A stretch of 64,000 nucleotides of DNA from Pyrinomonadaceae bacterium (lineage in GTDB: Bacteria > Acidobacteriota > Blastocatellia > Pyrinomonadales > Pyrinomonadaceae). A program made the position numbers and the translations under genes. Location: positions 434,001-498,000 of the forward strand of contig JACMJZ010000029.1 of assembly GCA_014380365.1 (NCBI GenBank), in the 5' to 3' direction. This document shows, piece by piece, positions 50,440 through 58,854 of this stretch (positions are counted from its first letter, which is position 1; every line of letters begins with the position of its first letter). The notes beneath the pieces are model-generated. The model did not search any database. It was not told the origin of the DNA and saw only the letters and a program-made list of their open reading frames with translations.

Positions 50440-51552
50440 TCAATCCCTGGCAGCCACTGCTTTCAGTTCGCTTACCACAAAGATTTCCTCAGACGCAATG
50501 GCTTCATCCTCGACGGCGTGCTCTACGGCTTCAGACGAAGTCGCTGAGCGCAATCGCGACAAATTGATATCTCCCTTTATCAAATAGATAAACCCGAAAA
50601 CTATTGCCGGGCTGAAATCGATCATGTGCAGCACGATGGCAACTGCCGCTGCAGTCTCAAGTGGGACGCCCAGGAAGATGAGCCCGGCTGCGGTCGCCGC
50701 GTGAAAGGCGCCTGCCGCACCGCCCGGAGTTGGCACGAGTGAACCAACCAGAGACCAGCCAAGCACAAAGATTGTTTCGCTCATGCCGAAAGGAAGGCCA
50801 AACGCCCGAAACACCAACATGCTGGCCACACCAATGCTCACCCATACCACCGCCGTCCAGCCCACTGTCATCGCAAGTTCACGAGCGTCAACCAACACCC
50901 TAAGCGCCCGGGCAAGTTGCTCAAGAACACTGATAACAGCTCGCGACAGTCTCTCCGGAATAAACCGACGTCCCTCGATCTTTTCCTTAAGCCAACAAAT
51001 CGCACGCGGAGATTTCTTTCTGAACTGCGTAAGACCAAAAACGCCGAGGAGCGTCGCCAGCAGCAGCACGATACCGGCCACCCTTACCCGGCCAAATTCG
51101 ATTAGGCCGTTTGCGGGTGGACGAAACCAAAGCAGGTTCCCCGCAAACAAAATAGCGACCGCGATCAGGTCGTAAATCCGTTCTACGAGGATCGTAACAA
51201 AGGATGCGCTGGCACGGATCTTTGGATCACGCATCGGCAAAACTGCGGGGCGCACCACTTCACCAGCGCGTCCAACCAGGAAGACCGCAGCGAATCCCAC
51301 CGTAGTGGCGATAAAAAGATTTTTGAGACTGGCCGGAGAGAGCGGGGCGAGCAGTGCGCCCCAACGCGCTGCGCGAAATAGGTAGCTCAGGCTGATTATC
51401 ACTGCGGCGAGGCCAAGCAAGTAAGGATTGGCGTGGCTGACCGCCTCCCGCACTTCGGCCCAGTTTAGCGTCCGACCAAACCACCAGAGGATGGCCACCG
51501 CGAGCAGGCAAAGCGCTCCAAACTCTACGTATTTGCGTGTATTAGACTTCAA
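50440..51552 (-). CDS. UPF0104/AglD-like flippase-type membrane protein
   Basis: A 370-residue membrane protein with about 8 segments. The blocks LYLFRAARWGALLAPL (here SYLFRAARWGALLAPL), GRAGEVVRPAVLP and the late GGAAGAFHAATAAGLI are typical of the lysylphosphatidylglycerol synthase-type transmembrane family. Members move or help make lipid-linked compounds. No soluble MprF-like synthase domain is attached. The lipid substrate cannot be told from the context. Confidence 0.85.
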   Translation of the reverse strand: MKSNTRKYVEFGALCLLAVAILWWFGRTLNWAEVREAVSHANPYLLGLAAVIISLSYLFRAARWGALLAPLSPASLKNLFIATTVGFAAVFLVGRAGEVVRPAVLPMRDPKIRASASFVTILVERIYDLIAVAILFAGNLLWFRPPANGLIEFGRVRVAGIVLLLATLLGVFGLTQFRKKSPRAICWLKEKIEGRRFIPERLSRAVISVLEQLARALRVLVDARELAMTVGWTAVVWVSIGVASMLVFRAFGLPFGMSETIFVLGWSLVGSLVPTPGGAAGAFHAATAAGLIFLGVPLETAAAVAIVLHMIDFSPAIVFGFIYLIKGDINLSRLRSATSSEAVEHAVEDEAIASEEIFVVSELKAVAARD

Positions 51553-51652
51553 GAATTTAGTAAGCCGCTTGACTTGCCACGAAAGCGAACCACAAGATAT
51601 TGGGCTGCGCGAAGGCTACTACAGTTCACTACATCGGGCAAGAAAGCGCGTG

Positions 51653-51715
51653 GTTCAGAGTCGAGGCTTTAGCTTGCCTATATCGAACCGGCAACCTAAA
51701 GGTTGTACTCTAAAC
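51653..51715. repeat. GTTCAGAGT palindromic element, copy 3
   Basis: It begins GTTCAGAGTCGAGGCTTTAG and ends AACCTAAAGGTTGTACTC. It is the inverted relative of the copy at 18430-18494. It lies in the gap between the UPF0104-type gene and the sigma factor gene. Confidence 0.7.
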
Positions 51716-51829
51716 GAGACGCCGGCCTTCGCCGGAACTTTCCCTTTCCGCGAAACGTAACTTGGGCTGAACGAACGGGGCGCCTGAAGGCAAGCTCCAG
51801 AGAAAACGGGCGGGCGGAGAGGCATATAA

Positions 51830-52429
51830 GTGGGGGCTGCAAGAGCTTTGGCTGCCAACGGAGCCGAATTAATTCGCAAGTGTCGAGCCGGGGACGGTGC
51901 GGCCTGGGAAGAGATTGTCCACAGCTATTCGCGTAGGATTTACAATTTGGCGTACCGGTTTACGTCGAGAGCGGACACGGCCGAGGATTTAACCCAGGAA
52001 GTTTTTATTCGAGTTTATAAGTCTTTGGATCAGTACGACGCGAAGCAGGGTGACCTGCAAAACTGGCTGATGAGGCTTGCTCGCAATCTGATTATCGATG
52101 ACTACCGGAAGCGACAGCGAACCCCGCACGACAATCAAGCCGACGATCTTGCGGATCACACTTATCATCTCCACACGTCGTCGCGTTCGGTCCAGCAGGA
52201 GATGGAGCGACATGAGTTAGGCGCCCAGGTGCAGGCCGGTATCGATAAACTTTCGCCAGACCTGCGCACCTGCGTGATACTGCGAGATATCGAAGAATTG
52301 AGCTACCAGGAGATTGTTGACCTCCTGAAAATACCGGAAGGCACAGTGAAGTCGCGAATCAATCGGGGGCGAATTGAACTCGCGAGGATTCTCAGGCGAA
52401 TGAAGGTGCTGGCGTTGAGTGAGGCGTAG
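51830..52429 (+). CDS. ECF RNA polymerase sigma factor
   Basis: A 199-residue sigma-70 family protein. Region 2 is at about 25-95 (WEEIVHSYSRRIYNLAYRFT, AEDLTQEVFIRVYKSL, LQNWLMRLARNLIIDDYRKR). Region 4 is near the end (LSPDLRTCVILRDIEELSYQ, then IPEGTVKSRINRGRIELAR). The frame starts with GTG at 51830 without a strong ribosome-binding site, so the start may differ by a few codons. An anti-sigma factor gene with two zinc fingers follows after 81 bp. Confidence 0.93.
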   Translation: MGAARALAANGAELIRKCRAGDGAAWEEIVHSYSRRIYNLAYRFTSRADTAEDLTQEVFIRVYKSLDQYDAKQGDLQNWLMRLARNLIIDDYRKRQRTPHDNQADDLADHTYHLHTSSRSVQQEMERHELGAQVQAGIDKLSPDLRTCVILRDIEELSYQEIVDLLKIPEGTVKSRINRGRIELARILRRMKVLALSEA

Positions 52430-52510
52430 TGTTTTACCGGCTGTTTCGCTCGCGCGGGGTGAGAATGGCCTGGATGGAAAAAGGGACGAGGGGCGGAAAG
52501 AAGAGAGTTA

Positions 52511-53341
52511 ATGCTTTGTAACGAATTTGAAGACAGATTGACGGATTACCTCGATGACGTGCTGCAGACTGACGTTCACCAGACGTTTGCTGAGCATGCT
52601 CTGCGCTGTCCGTTATGTAACGAAACCCTGAGCACCGTGAAAAGTACGATGCAGGCTTGTCAGGCTGCCGGCACCCTGGACGCTCCTCGGGATCTCGAGG
52701 CGCGGATACTATTAAGCACGATGCCCGAAACGGCGATGACCTGCGAGGATTTTGAAGAACGCCTGACAGATTACCTCGACGGCTTTCTCCCTGCGCCGCT
52801 CTATCACCGTTGGGAACGCCACTCTATTTTGTGCGCTTCCTGTACTGAACTTCCTGGCGAAGTAGTGCGTTCCATCGGCGCGTGCTACACCTACATTGGT
52901 GAAGAAAGACCAATACCCGCCGGGCTCAATGAAAGAATTCTGCTAGCCACGCTGGGCAGCCGTGTCCCTGAGGAGATTCGCGCGCCCTTTGGCTCAAGAG
53001 TCGCCTCGTGGCTCAGGCGTTGGCTGGATCCAATCATCTCGCCACAGCTTGCCACCGTCGCCACAATGCTGCTGGTCGCAGTCTTTGTGCTGACAAACAC
53101 AGTGTCGGCAGACGGTTCAATCAGCGGTGTCTACAGCGCCAGCCTGCGTTTAGCTGAACAGGGATATACCGCCGGTTCGACCGGCGGAATGAAGAAGATC
53201 ACGAAGGGTTTGAAGGAACTCGTCAACGGTCAACCCGCGACGCCGCCCGCTGCTCCCAAACAAGACTCGGGCAATGGGCAGCCAAAGCAGCCCGCAAAGC
53301 CGAACGGTGCTGCACAGGAAAATCGTCGGAACAGGTCGTAA
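52511..53341 (+). CDS. Anti-sigma factor with tandem zinc-finger domains
   Basis: A 276-residue protein. Two zf-HC2-type modules occur in tandem: CNEFEDRLTDYLDDVL with HALRCPLC, and CEDFEERLTDYLDGFL with HSILCASC. Each keeps a Cys...His-x3-Cys-x2-Cys pattern. One membrane helix follows at about residues 176-196 (LATVATMLLVAVFVLTN), and then a Pro/Gln/Lys-rich tail. The duplication of the sigma-binding module is unusual. It lies in the same operon as the sigma gene, so it most likely binds that factor. Confidence 0.87.
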   Translation: MLCNEFEDRLTDYLDDVLQTDVHQTFAEHALRCPLCNETLSTVKSTMQACQAAGTLDAPRDLEARILLSTMPETAMTCEDFEERLTDYLDGFLPAPLYHRWERHSILCASCTELPGEVVRSIGACYTYIGEERPIPAGLNERILLATLGSRVPEEIRAPFGSRVASWLRRWLDPIISPQLATVATMLLVAVFVLTNTVSADGSISGVYSASLRLAEQGYTAGSTGGMKKITKGLKELVNGQPATPPAAPKQDSGNGQPKQPAKPNGAAQENRRNRS

Positions 53342-53366
53342 CGATGCGGAGAAGCTGAGACCAGTA

Positions 53367-54119
53367 ATGTTGTTTTGCGCTTATCACCCCAAGAACCCTG
53401 CTGTCGTCCAGTGCAACCAATGCGCTCGGCGACTCTGTGCGGGCTGTGATCACCGCATTCGCGGGTTTCCCTTCTGCCAGGATTGCATCGTGGCCGGCGT
53501 AGAACTCCTACGTAATCAATCACAGTCTCCGGCCGCGCCGATAAGTTACCGCAAGAGTTCCCCATTCATAGCGACGCTCTTGTCATTCGTTCCCGGCTTG
53601 GGCGCTGCTTACAACGGCCAAACAGCCAAAGCTCTCGTACACTTTGCTGTATTCGCCAGTTTCTTTCAGATGGCGGTTCTCACTGGTGTCCACTTCTTCA
53701 TCCTCGGTGTGCTGGGCACGTGGCTCTTTGCCGCGGTTGATGCCTGCCGCACGGCCCAACTGATGCGCGCTGGATTTGCCCCGGACACGGAAGAGGATGT
53801 GATTACACGCCGTTTGTATGGGAATCCATTTGCCTGGGGCGCAACCCTGATCGTGATTGGCACTCTGTTCTTACTCCACACGCTACTTGGCGTACAGCTC
53901 CCGGTGCAGAAGCTGCTGCCTGTGGCTCTGGTCGTCCTCGGTGCTTACATGCTTTTTGACTACGCCCGCGGGCGCGGCACGTCCAATCGAGTGATTCGCT
54001 TCGACTCGCGCAAACCGCCGCCATCGGTGGTGGCCGAGGCGCCGCGGTTTAGCTCCGGCGAGACCACCCAATTTGGGCGAAAAGACTTGAATAGCATTCC
54101 CTTCAAGCGAAGTTCATGA
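53367..54119 (+). CDS. B-box-type zinc finger membrane protein
   Basis: A 250-residue protein. The N-terminus is a small zinc finger (CAYHPKNPAVVQCNQC, CAGCDHRI, CQDC) of the type found in bacterial B-box-like proteins. The middle and C-terminal part has about four hydrophobic segments (FIATLLSFVPGLGAAYNGQ, then ALVHFAVFASFFQMAVL). I chose ATG 53367, about 26 bp after the anti-sigma stop, since the upstream part of the frame overlaps that gene. It is probably co-transcribed with the sigma/anti-sigma pair; function unknown. Confidence 0.78.
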   Translation: MLFCAYHPKNPAVVQCNQCARRLCAGCDHRIRGFPFCQDCIVAGVELLRNQSQSPAAPISYRKSSPFIATLLSFVPGLGAAYNGQTAKALVHFAVFASFFQMAVLTGVHFFILGVLGTWLFAAVDACRTAQLMRAGFAPDTEEDVITRRLYGNPFAWGATLIVIGTLFLLHTLLGVQLPVQKLLPVALVVLGAYMLFDYARGRGTSNRVIRFDSRKPPPSVVAEAPRFSSGETTQFGRKDLNSIPFKRSS

Positions 54120-54156
54120 GTTCTATAGTGGGTTTGTAGTTAACAGGGACTGAATT

Positions 54157-54366
54157 ATGGCACTGATTCTCAAAGCACTTGCAGGTATCTCGGCGCTCAT
54201 CCTGCTCGCGATAACATTGTTCACTAGTTTGATCGCGCTGGGAGGCGTTCTGCTAACGGCGATCAAGTTCCTGGTCATCGCGGTATTCGTCGCCGTTATT
54301 GTGATGATTGTGTTTTCTATCGTACGCGACCGTTCTCGCCGTCGGCGCGAAGAGGCCAGCTTCTAA
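54157..54366 (+). CDS. Small two-helix membrane protein
   Basis: A 69-residue hydrophobic protein with two membrane helices and a basic tail (RDRSRRRREEASF). It has a short gap (37 bp) after the B-box gene and continues the same operon. No family is recognised. Confidence 0.6.
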   Translation: MALILKALAGISALILLAITLFTSLIALGGVLLTAIKFLVIAVFVAVIVMIVFSIVRDRSRRRREEASF

Positions 54367-54750
54367 GCACCGGCAGTAATCCCCTTGGTAAAGCTTCCAC
54401 AAAAGCCAGCTACAAGCTCAACTTCGAACCTGCATTTTGTTGCGGTTTCGTGATGTTTCGTAGTTTGCCGCTCGTTTTCCCCACTAACCCCAAGCAATCG
54501 GAATTTACCCCCTTTCCGTCGGTTGCAATGAATTTTCTCGTGTGGTAGGGTCAGCCCTTCTTGCAGCATGGCAGGGTGGGTATGCTTCAATAATCTTGAA
54601 GTTTTATTCATTCGCTGCAATCTTCAAGCGGGTCAAAACTAAACCTCGTAAAGCAGTATTCCGCACACAAACCTCTTTGTGGGGCTGTGCTTTTGTCACT
54701 TGCACCGGCGACGCTGTTTGTCTGCCCGGATGCAACCGGAGAAAGTTTAC
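54367..54750. other. Non-coding gap before the M23 gene
   Basis: This 384-bp stretch has no credible gene. An inverted repeat CTTGAAG/CTTCAAG (about 54595-54631, loop about 23 nt) lies in an AT-rich part, which could be the promoter region of the M23 gene. Confidence 0.4.
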
Positions 54751-55605
54751 ATGTCCAGAGACGACCGATTTTACGCTTTCATTATTGCCCACACCCCTCG
54801 TTCAAGTTCACGGATTCGCCGCTTTTGCGTTGAAAAAAGAGCGCTGAGAATCCTCGGCCTCGTCGCGGCCTTAGGGCTTTGTGCCTCGCTTTACGGCTTT
54901 TATGGCCTGACGCAGCAAGCTGCACACTTCCGCACAGAGATTGAGAATCAACGTCTACGGATCGAGAACGAGAAGCAGCGGTTGGAACTCGACCAGTTAA
55001 GCGACAGGGTTGAGGCTGTGGAAGACACTTCTCGAAAGCTGGCTGAGAAATCAGGGGTCACAAGTGAAGACGCAGTATCGCCAGGATCCGGTGGCCCTGC
55101 GGAGCCGCTTGATGCAGACAGTCTGGCAGCGCTCGATGACAAGATGAGTCAACTCGAACGGAAGATGAAGGCCTACGAGAGCGTCATGCGCGACCGCGGA
55201 TTTACGCCGACGGTCTGGCCGGTGGTGGGAAAACTTGAGAGCGGCTTTGGCGGGCGCAGCAATCCGTTTGGTGGCAGATCCTACGAGTTTCACTCCGGTC
55301 AGGACATTGACGCGGCGACGGGCGACCCGGTCGTTGCCGGCGCCAGTGGGAAAGTAACCTTCACTGGTTGGCAGAATGGCTATGGTCAACTCGTGGTCAT
55401 CGACCATGGCGGTGGTCTCACCACTCGTTACGGCCACCTGTCGCACATCGATGTGGCCCAGGGACAGAATGTCGCGCGCAGTGAATTCATTGGGCGCGTC
55501 GGTTCGACTGGCCGTTCGACCGGTCCCCACCTCCACTACGAAGTAAGAATCAACGATGAACCAGTGAACCCGCTCCAGTATTTGCTGACAAGTTCCGTTC
55601 GCTGA
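54751..55605 (+). CDS. M23 family peptidoglycan endopeptidase
   Basis: A 284-residue protein. It has a basic N-terminus, one membrane anchor (LGLVAALGLCASLYGFYGL), a coiled-coil at about 55-105 (ENQRLRIENEKQRLELDQL) and a C-terminal LytM/M23 domain. The zinc ligands His and Asp are in EFHSGQDID and the final ligand in HLHYEV. It would cut peptide cross-links in the wall, or act as an EnvC/NlpD-like activator, although the key ligands are all present. The start is ATG 54751, after GGAGAAAG; the GTG at 54679 is weaker. Confidence 0.92.
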   Translation: MSRDDRFYAFIIAHTPRSSSRIRRFCVEKRALRILGLVAALGLCASLYGFYGLTQQAAHFRTEIENQRLRIENEKQRLELDQLSDRVEAVEDTSRKLAEKSGVTSEDAVSPGSGGPAEPLDADSLAALDDKMSQLERKMKAYESVMRDRGFTPTVWPVVGKLESGFGGRSNPFGGRSYEFHSGQDIDAATGDPVVAGASGKVTFTGWQNGYGQLVVIDHGGGLTTRYGHLSHIDVAQGQNVARSEFIGRVGSTGRSTGPHLHYEVRINDEPVNPLQYLLTSSVR

Positions 55606-55632
55606 ATCCGGCGTAATTCCGAAGACAAGACC

Positions 55633-55664
55633 AAGGGCCCTGGACACGTTCAGGTGCCCTTTTG
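55633..55664 (+). terminator. Terminator after the M23 gene
   Basis: AAGGGCCCTG pairs with CAGGTGCCCTT (one bulge) around an 8-nt loop and is followed by TTTGTGTT. It lies 28 bp after the M23 stop. Confidence 0.75.
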
Positions 55665-55749
55665 TGTTGGGCGTTCGGGCAAATTGATTAGGTTCTGCTA
55701 ATATCCGACTCCAGTTTTCAATCCAACTAAATTGAAGGAATTCCAAAGT

Positions 55750-57978
55750 ATGCAGCCTCGACCCAATCGACACGTACGTTCAACCGCGCTCGCGATATCG
55801 CTTTTCATAGTCATCGGGTTCTTGCCTCTCCAGGTTTTCGGCGACGAGGGCATGTTGATGCCTGACAAGATTGCTCAACTGTCGTGGGATAAATTGAAGC
55901 GACGCGGCCTGAAGATTCCCTTCACCGACATTTACAATCCCGCCGGCGTGAGTCTTAAGGATGCTGTCGTTATTGTTGGTGGCGGAACCGGTGAGTTCGT
56001 GTCCGCTGAGGGTCTACTGCTGACGAATCATCACGTTGCCTTCGACGCCCTGGTTGCTGCGTCCAGCCAGGCAAACGACTACGGAACGCACGGCTTCACC
56101 GCAAAGGCTCGCGCTGAAGAGATGCCCGCCAGGGGCTACACAGTCACGATCACCCAGGATCTGAAGGACGTCACCGGGGAGATTCTAAGCGGGATCTCGG
56201 AAACCACGTCGCCAGCCGACCGAGTCCGCGTTATTCAAACCAAAATTCGTGAAATGGTGATAGGGGGAGCTAATGAGGCTGAGGGAATCAGCGTCAGCGT
56301 GCTGCCCATGAATGAGGGCCTCACCTATTACAAGTTTACCTACCAGGAGCTTTCTGATGTGCGCATCGTCTACGCGCCACCGAAGTCGATCGGCTACTTC
56401 GGAGGCGATCCTGACAATTTTGAATGGCCGCGTCATTGTGGCGACTTCGCCTTCATGCGCGCTTATGTCGGCGCTGACGGCAAGCCGGCCGACTACTCGA
56501 CGGCCAACGTTCCTTACAAGCCAAAGAAGTTCCTGGCGCTTTCCATGGGCGGCATAAAGGAAGGCGACTTCGCCATGGTCATGGGCTATCCCGGCTCGAC
56601 GCGCCGTTATCGCGAGAGCTATTCGGTTGCCTACAACCAGGACATTGCGATGCCCTTCAGCATAGACATCTATGATCGCCAGATTGAAGCGCTGGAGGAT
56701 GCAGGCAAGAAAGACGCGGCACTGCGGATAAAACTCCAGAGCACAATTTTCAGTCTCAGCAACGAACTTAAGAATCTCCGTGGTTCTGTCACGGCCATGC
56801 GACGCGCAAATATTGTTGAGAGGAAACGGGCAGAGGAAGCAGCGTTTACTACCTGGGTTAACGCCGATCCGGCACGCAAGGCAAAATACGGCGAAGTCTT
56901 GCCGGCACTCGACAAGGCGTACCAGGCATTAACGCCGACTGCTCCACACGACCTCCTGGTTCCCCAGTTGCTAAACTCCAGCGACCTGGTCGCGATTGCT
57001 TCTTTCGCCGGGCGCGTCGCGGCAGAGAAGGAAAAACCAGAGGGCGAGCGCAATCCAGCGCTCGGTGAGCGGGGCGTTTCGCGCGTGCGCGCTCAGATTC
57101 CCGGGATACTTGCCGGGCGCACTTTGACGCTCGAACGCGACCTGCTCACCTATTTGTTAAGGCGAGCCGACGAACTCCCCGCCAATCAGAAGATCGAAGC
57201 AGTAGAAAAGCGTTTTGGACATCTTAAAGACGAAGCGCGGAGCCGCGCCGAGGAGGACTTCGCGCGCGAGATAGTTGACAGCAAGCGTTACTCGTCAGCC
57301 GACACTCTCTCGGCCCTGCTTGATCTCTCGATTGCACAACAGCGCGACTTGCGCGAGCCCTTGCTCGAATTCGCAGCCGAACTTAGCGCCGAAGCCGCGC
57401 GTGCTCAACCACGACAGCAACTGTTCAATGCCACCGTCGCCCGGTGGCGGCCATTGCTCGTTCAGGCCATGAGCGAGATGCGCGGGGTGAAGCCTTATCC
57501 AGACGCCAATCGGACCCTGCGATTCACCTATGGCGAGGTTAAGGGCTACTTGCCACACGATGCTGCAGTTTACTTACCGTTCACTACGCTGACGGGAGTT
57601 GTTGACAAGGACACTGGCCGCGAGCCCTTCGACGTGCCTGAGAAACTCAAACAGCTTTATCGTGCGCGCGACTTTGGCCCATATGCCATGAACGGCGGCG
57701 CTGACGTCCCTGTCGATTTTCTTTCCACCACCGACATCATCGGCGGCAATTCCGGTTCGCCAATCATGAACGGGCGCGGCGAGCAGGTTGGAATTGTTTT
57801 TGACGGCAACTACGAAGGACTTGGCAACGACTTTTTCTACAATGAGCCAAAAGGGCGAACCATCTCGGTCGACATTCGCTACGTACTTTTTCTCCTGGAC
57901 AAGTTTGCAGGCGCCGGTTACCTCCTGAAGGAAATGGACATTAGGAACGCGCCCGCAGCTCTTCGCCGCGCCGCCTGA
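55750..57978 (+). CDS. S46 family dipeptidyl-peptidase (DPP7-like)
   Basis: A 742-residue exported serine peptidase. ATG 55750 follows GAAGGAATTCC; the TTG at 55732 is part of that site. A signal peptide precedes DEGMLMPDKIAQL. The triad is His95 in LLTNHHVAFDAL, Asp in PRHCGDFAFMRAYV and Ser in IIGGNSGSPIMN. In characterised S46 enzymes a Gly at the position after the FD pair (VFDGNYEG here) gives DPP7-type preference for hydrophobic or broad P1 residues, while Arg gives DPP11 specificity for Asp/Glu. This protein has Gly. It removes dipeptides from peptides in the periplasm. Confidence 0.93.
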   Translation: MQPRPNRHVRSTALAISLFIVIGFLPLQVFGDEGMLMPDKIAQLSWDKLKRRGLKIPFTDIYNPAGVSLKDAVVIVGGGTGEFVSAEGLLLTNHHVAFDALVAASSQANDYGTHGFTAKARAEEMPARGYTVTITQDLKDVTGEILSGISETTSPADRVRVIQTKIREMVIGGANEAEGISVSVLPMNEGLTYYKFTYQELSDVRIVYAPPKSIGYFGGDPDNFEWPRHCGDFAFMRAYVGADGKPADYSTANVPYKPKKFLALSMGGIKEGDFAMVMGYPGSTRRYRESYSVAYNQDIAMPFSIDIYDRQIEALEDAGKKDAALRIKLQSTIFSLSNELKNLRGSVTAMRRANIVERKRAEEAAFTTWVNADPARKAKYGEVLPALDKAYQALTPTAPHDLLVPQLLNSSDLVAIASFAGRVAAEKEKPEGERNPALGERGVSRVRAQIPGILAGRTLTLERDLLTYLLRRADELPANQKIEAVEKRFGHLKDEARSRAEEDFAREIVDSKRYSSADTLSALLDLSIAQQRDLREPLLEFAAELSAEAARAQPRQQLFNATVARWRPLLVQAMSEMRGVKPYPDANRTLRFTYGEVKGYLPHDAAVYLPFTTLTGVVDKDTGREPFDVPEKLKQLYRARDFGPYAMNGGADVPVDFLSTTDIIGGNSGSPIMNGRGEQVGIVFDGNYEGLGNDFFYNEPKGRTISVDIRYVLFLLDKFAGAGYLLKEMDIRNAPAALRRAA

Positions 57979-58027
57979 TCGAAGACGAACTGTGACAAGC
58001 CGACTTCGCCAGGAGAGGACGTGTAAG

Positions 58028-58103
58028 GCTGGGAGCGCAGACATCTTGTCTGCCCAACGTTCGAGTCCACGTAGGAGGCAGGCAAGATGCCTGCGCTCCC
58101 AGC
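58028..58103. repeat. GCTGGGAGCGCAG nested palindrome, copy 2
   Basis: Arms 58028-58053 and 58078-58103 match at 24 of 26 positions as inverted repeats, and each arm contains GCAGGCA/TGCCTGC or GCAGACA/TGTCTGC. It is the non-coding sister of the element in the M14 gene and lies 50 bp after the S46 stop. Confidence 0.85.
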
Positions 58104-58181
58104 TACAGGTCAAAGACTAAATTGGTCGCTGATTTATTAGAAAAAGTGCGAAATCTGTAGGAAAGTTGAAGTCTTTTCTTC

Positions 58182-58211
58182 TTGACACGTTCAGAGGCTT
58201 TCGCTTAGTAT
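58182..58211 (+). promoter_or_regulatory. Promoter for the cold-shock gene
   Basis: TTGACA at 58182-58187 and TAGTAT at 58206-58211 have an 18-bp spacer, close to the sigma-70 consensus. It lies about 310 bp before the cold-shock ATG, so the mRNA would have a long leader. Confidence 0.72.
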
Positions 58212-58498
58212 GCGCCCCGTTCCCAGGGTTTCCAGTTGGGCGCCCGCAAAGAATTTCCGTACTGCAAGCTTTACAGCAATGAGTTTCTTGGTTTCGCCCC
58301 CGTAAGTATGTGCATGATGAATCGCGCTCGGAGCGCTTTTCACCATGCATTTTTTGTTGGTTGTGTGTTTCCGAAAGCGCCTCCAAGAGCGCAGCCGGCT
58401 CACAAGCATTAACCTCAGGTCGGCGCAAAGTAGAACAAACTTCAGTTTGTGCAGCTAGTTCAAAGCACTAAAGTCGACGCTGCTCGCGCCCGTTTTAC

Positions 58499-58518
58499 CG
58501 AATCGTTAGGAGGATTCG
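58499..58518 (+). promoter_or_regulatory. Hairpin presenting the cold-shock ribosome-binding site
   Basis: CGAATC (58499-58504) pairs with GATTCG (58513-58518). The AGGAGG at 58508-58513 lies mostly in the 8-nt loop. This may modulate translation with temperature. Confidence 0.5.
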
Positions 58519-58523
58519 TTGTT

Positions 58524-58730
58524 ATGTCTAGAATAACCGGTAAGGTCAAGTGGTTCAACAATTCGAAGGGGTATGGCTTCATCGAGCAGCCTGGCTCCTC
58601 CGACATCTTCGTTCACTACAGCGCCATTCAGGGCGACGGCTTCAAGACCCTCGAAGAGGGCCAGGAAGTTGAGTTTGAAGTTACCCAGGGTCCGAAGGGG
58701 CCACAGGCAGAAGCGGTAACGAAGGTGTAG
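58524..58730 (+). CDS. Cold-shock domain protein (CspA family)
   Basis: A 68-residue single cold-shock domain. It has [15 protein letters not shown], with the RNP1 motif KGYGFIE, and RNP2 IFVHYS, then [18 protein letters not shown]. It binds single-stranded RNA or DNA and helps to melt RNA structure in the cold. ATG 58524 is set by AGGAGG and by the domain start; an upstream frame to 58449 is not needed. The leader of about 310 nt and the hairpin at the ribosome-binding site resemble the thermosensing leader of cspA genes. A terminator follows at 58797. Confidence 0.95.
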   Translation: MSRITGKVKWFNNSKGYGFIEQPGSSDIFVHYSAIQGDGFKTLEEGQEVEFEVTQGPKGPQAEAVTKV

Positions 58731-58796
58731 TCTCCCCGGCTTGCTTTCGCAATGCCACTGACCGCTTCCGGTCTTCCGGTCCGGTAAGCGCTAAAG

Positions 58797-58833
58797 AAAA
58801 AGGCAACCCCGACAAGTCGGAGTTGCCTTTTTT
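58797..58833. terminator. Terminator after the cold-shock gene
   Basis: AAAAAGGCAAC pairs with GTTGCCTTTTTT around an inner CGAC/GTCG stem. The T-rich end fits the rightward transcript; the A-rich start lets it work for the converging MXAN_5187-like gene too. Confidence 0.9.
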
Positions 58834-58854
58834 CTTTTTCATGTCCGCCGCACA

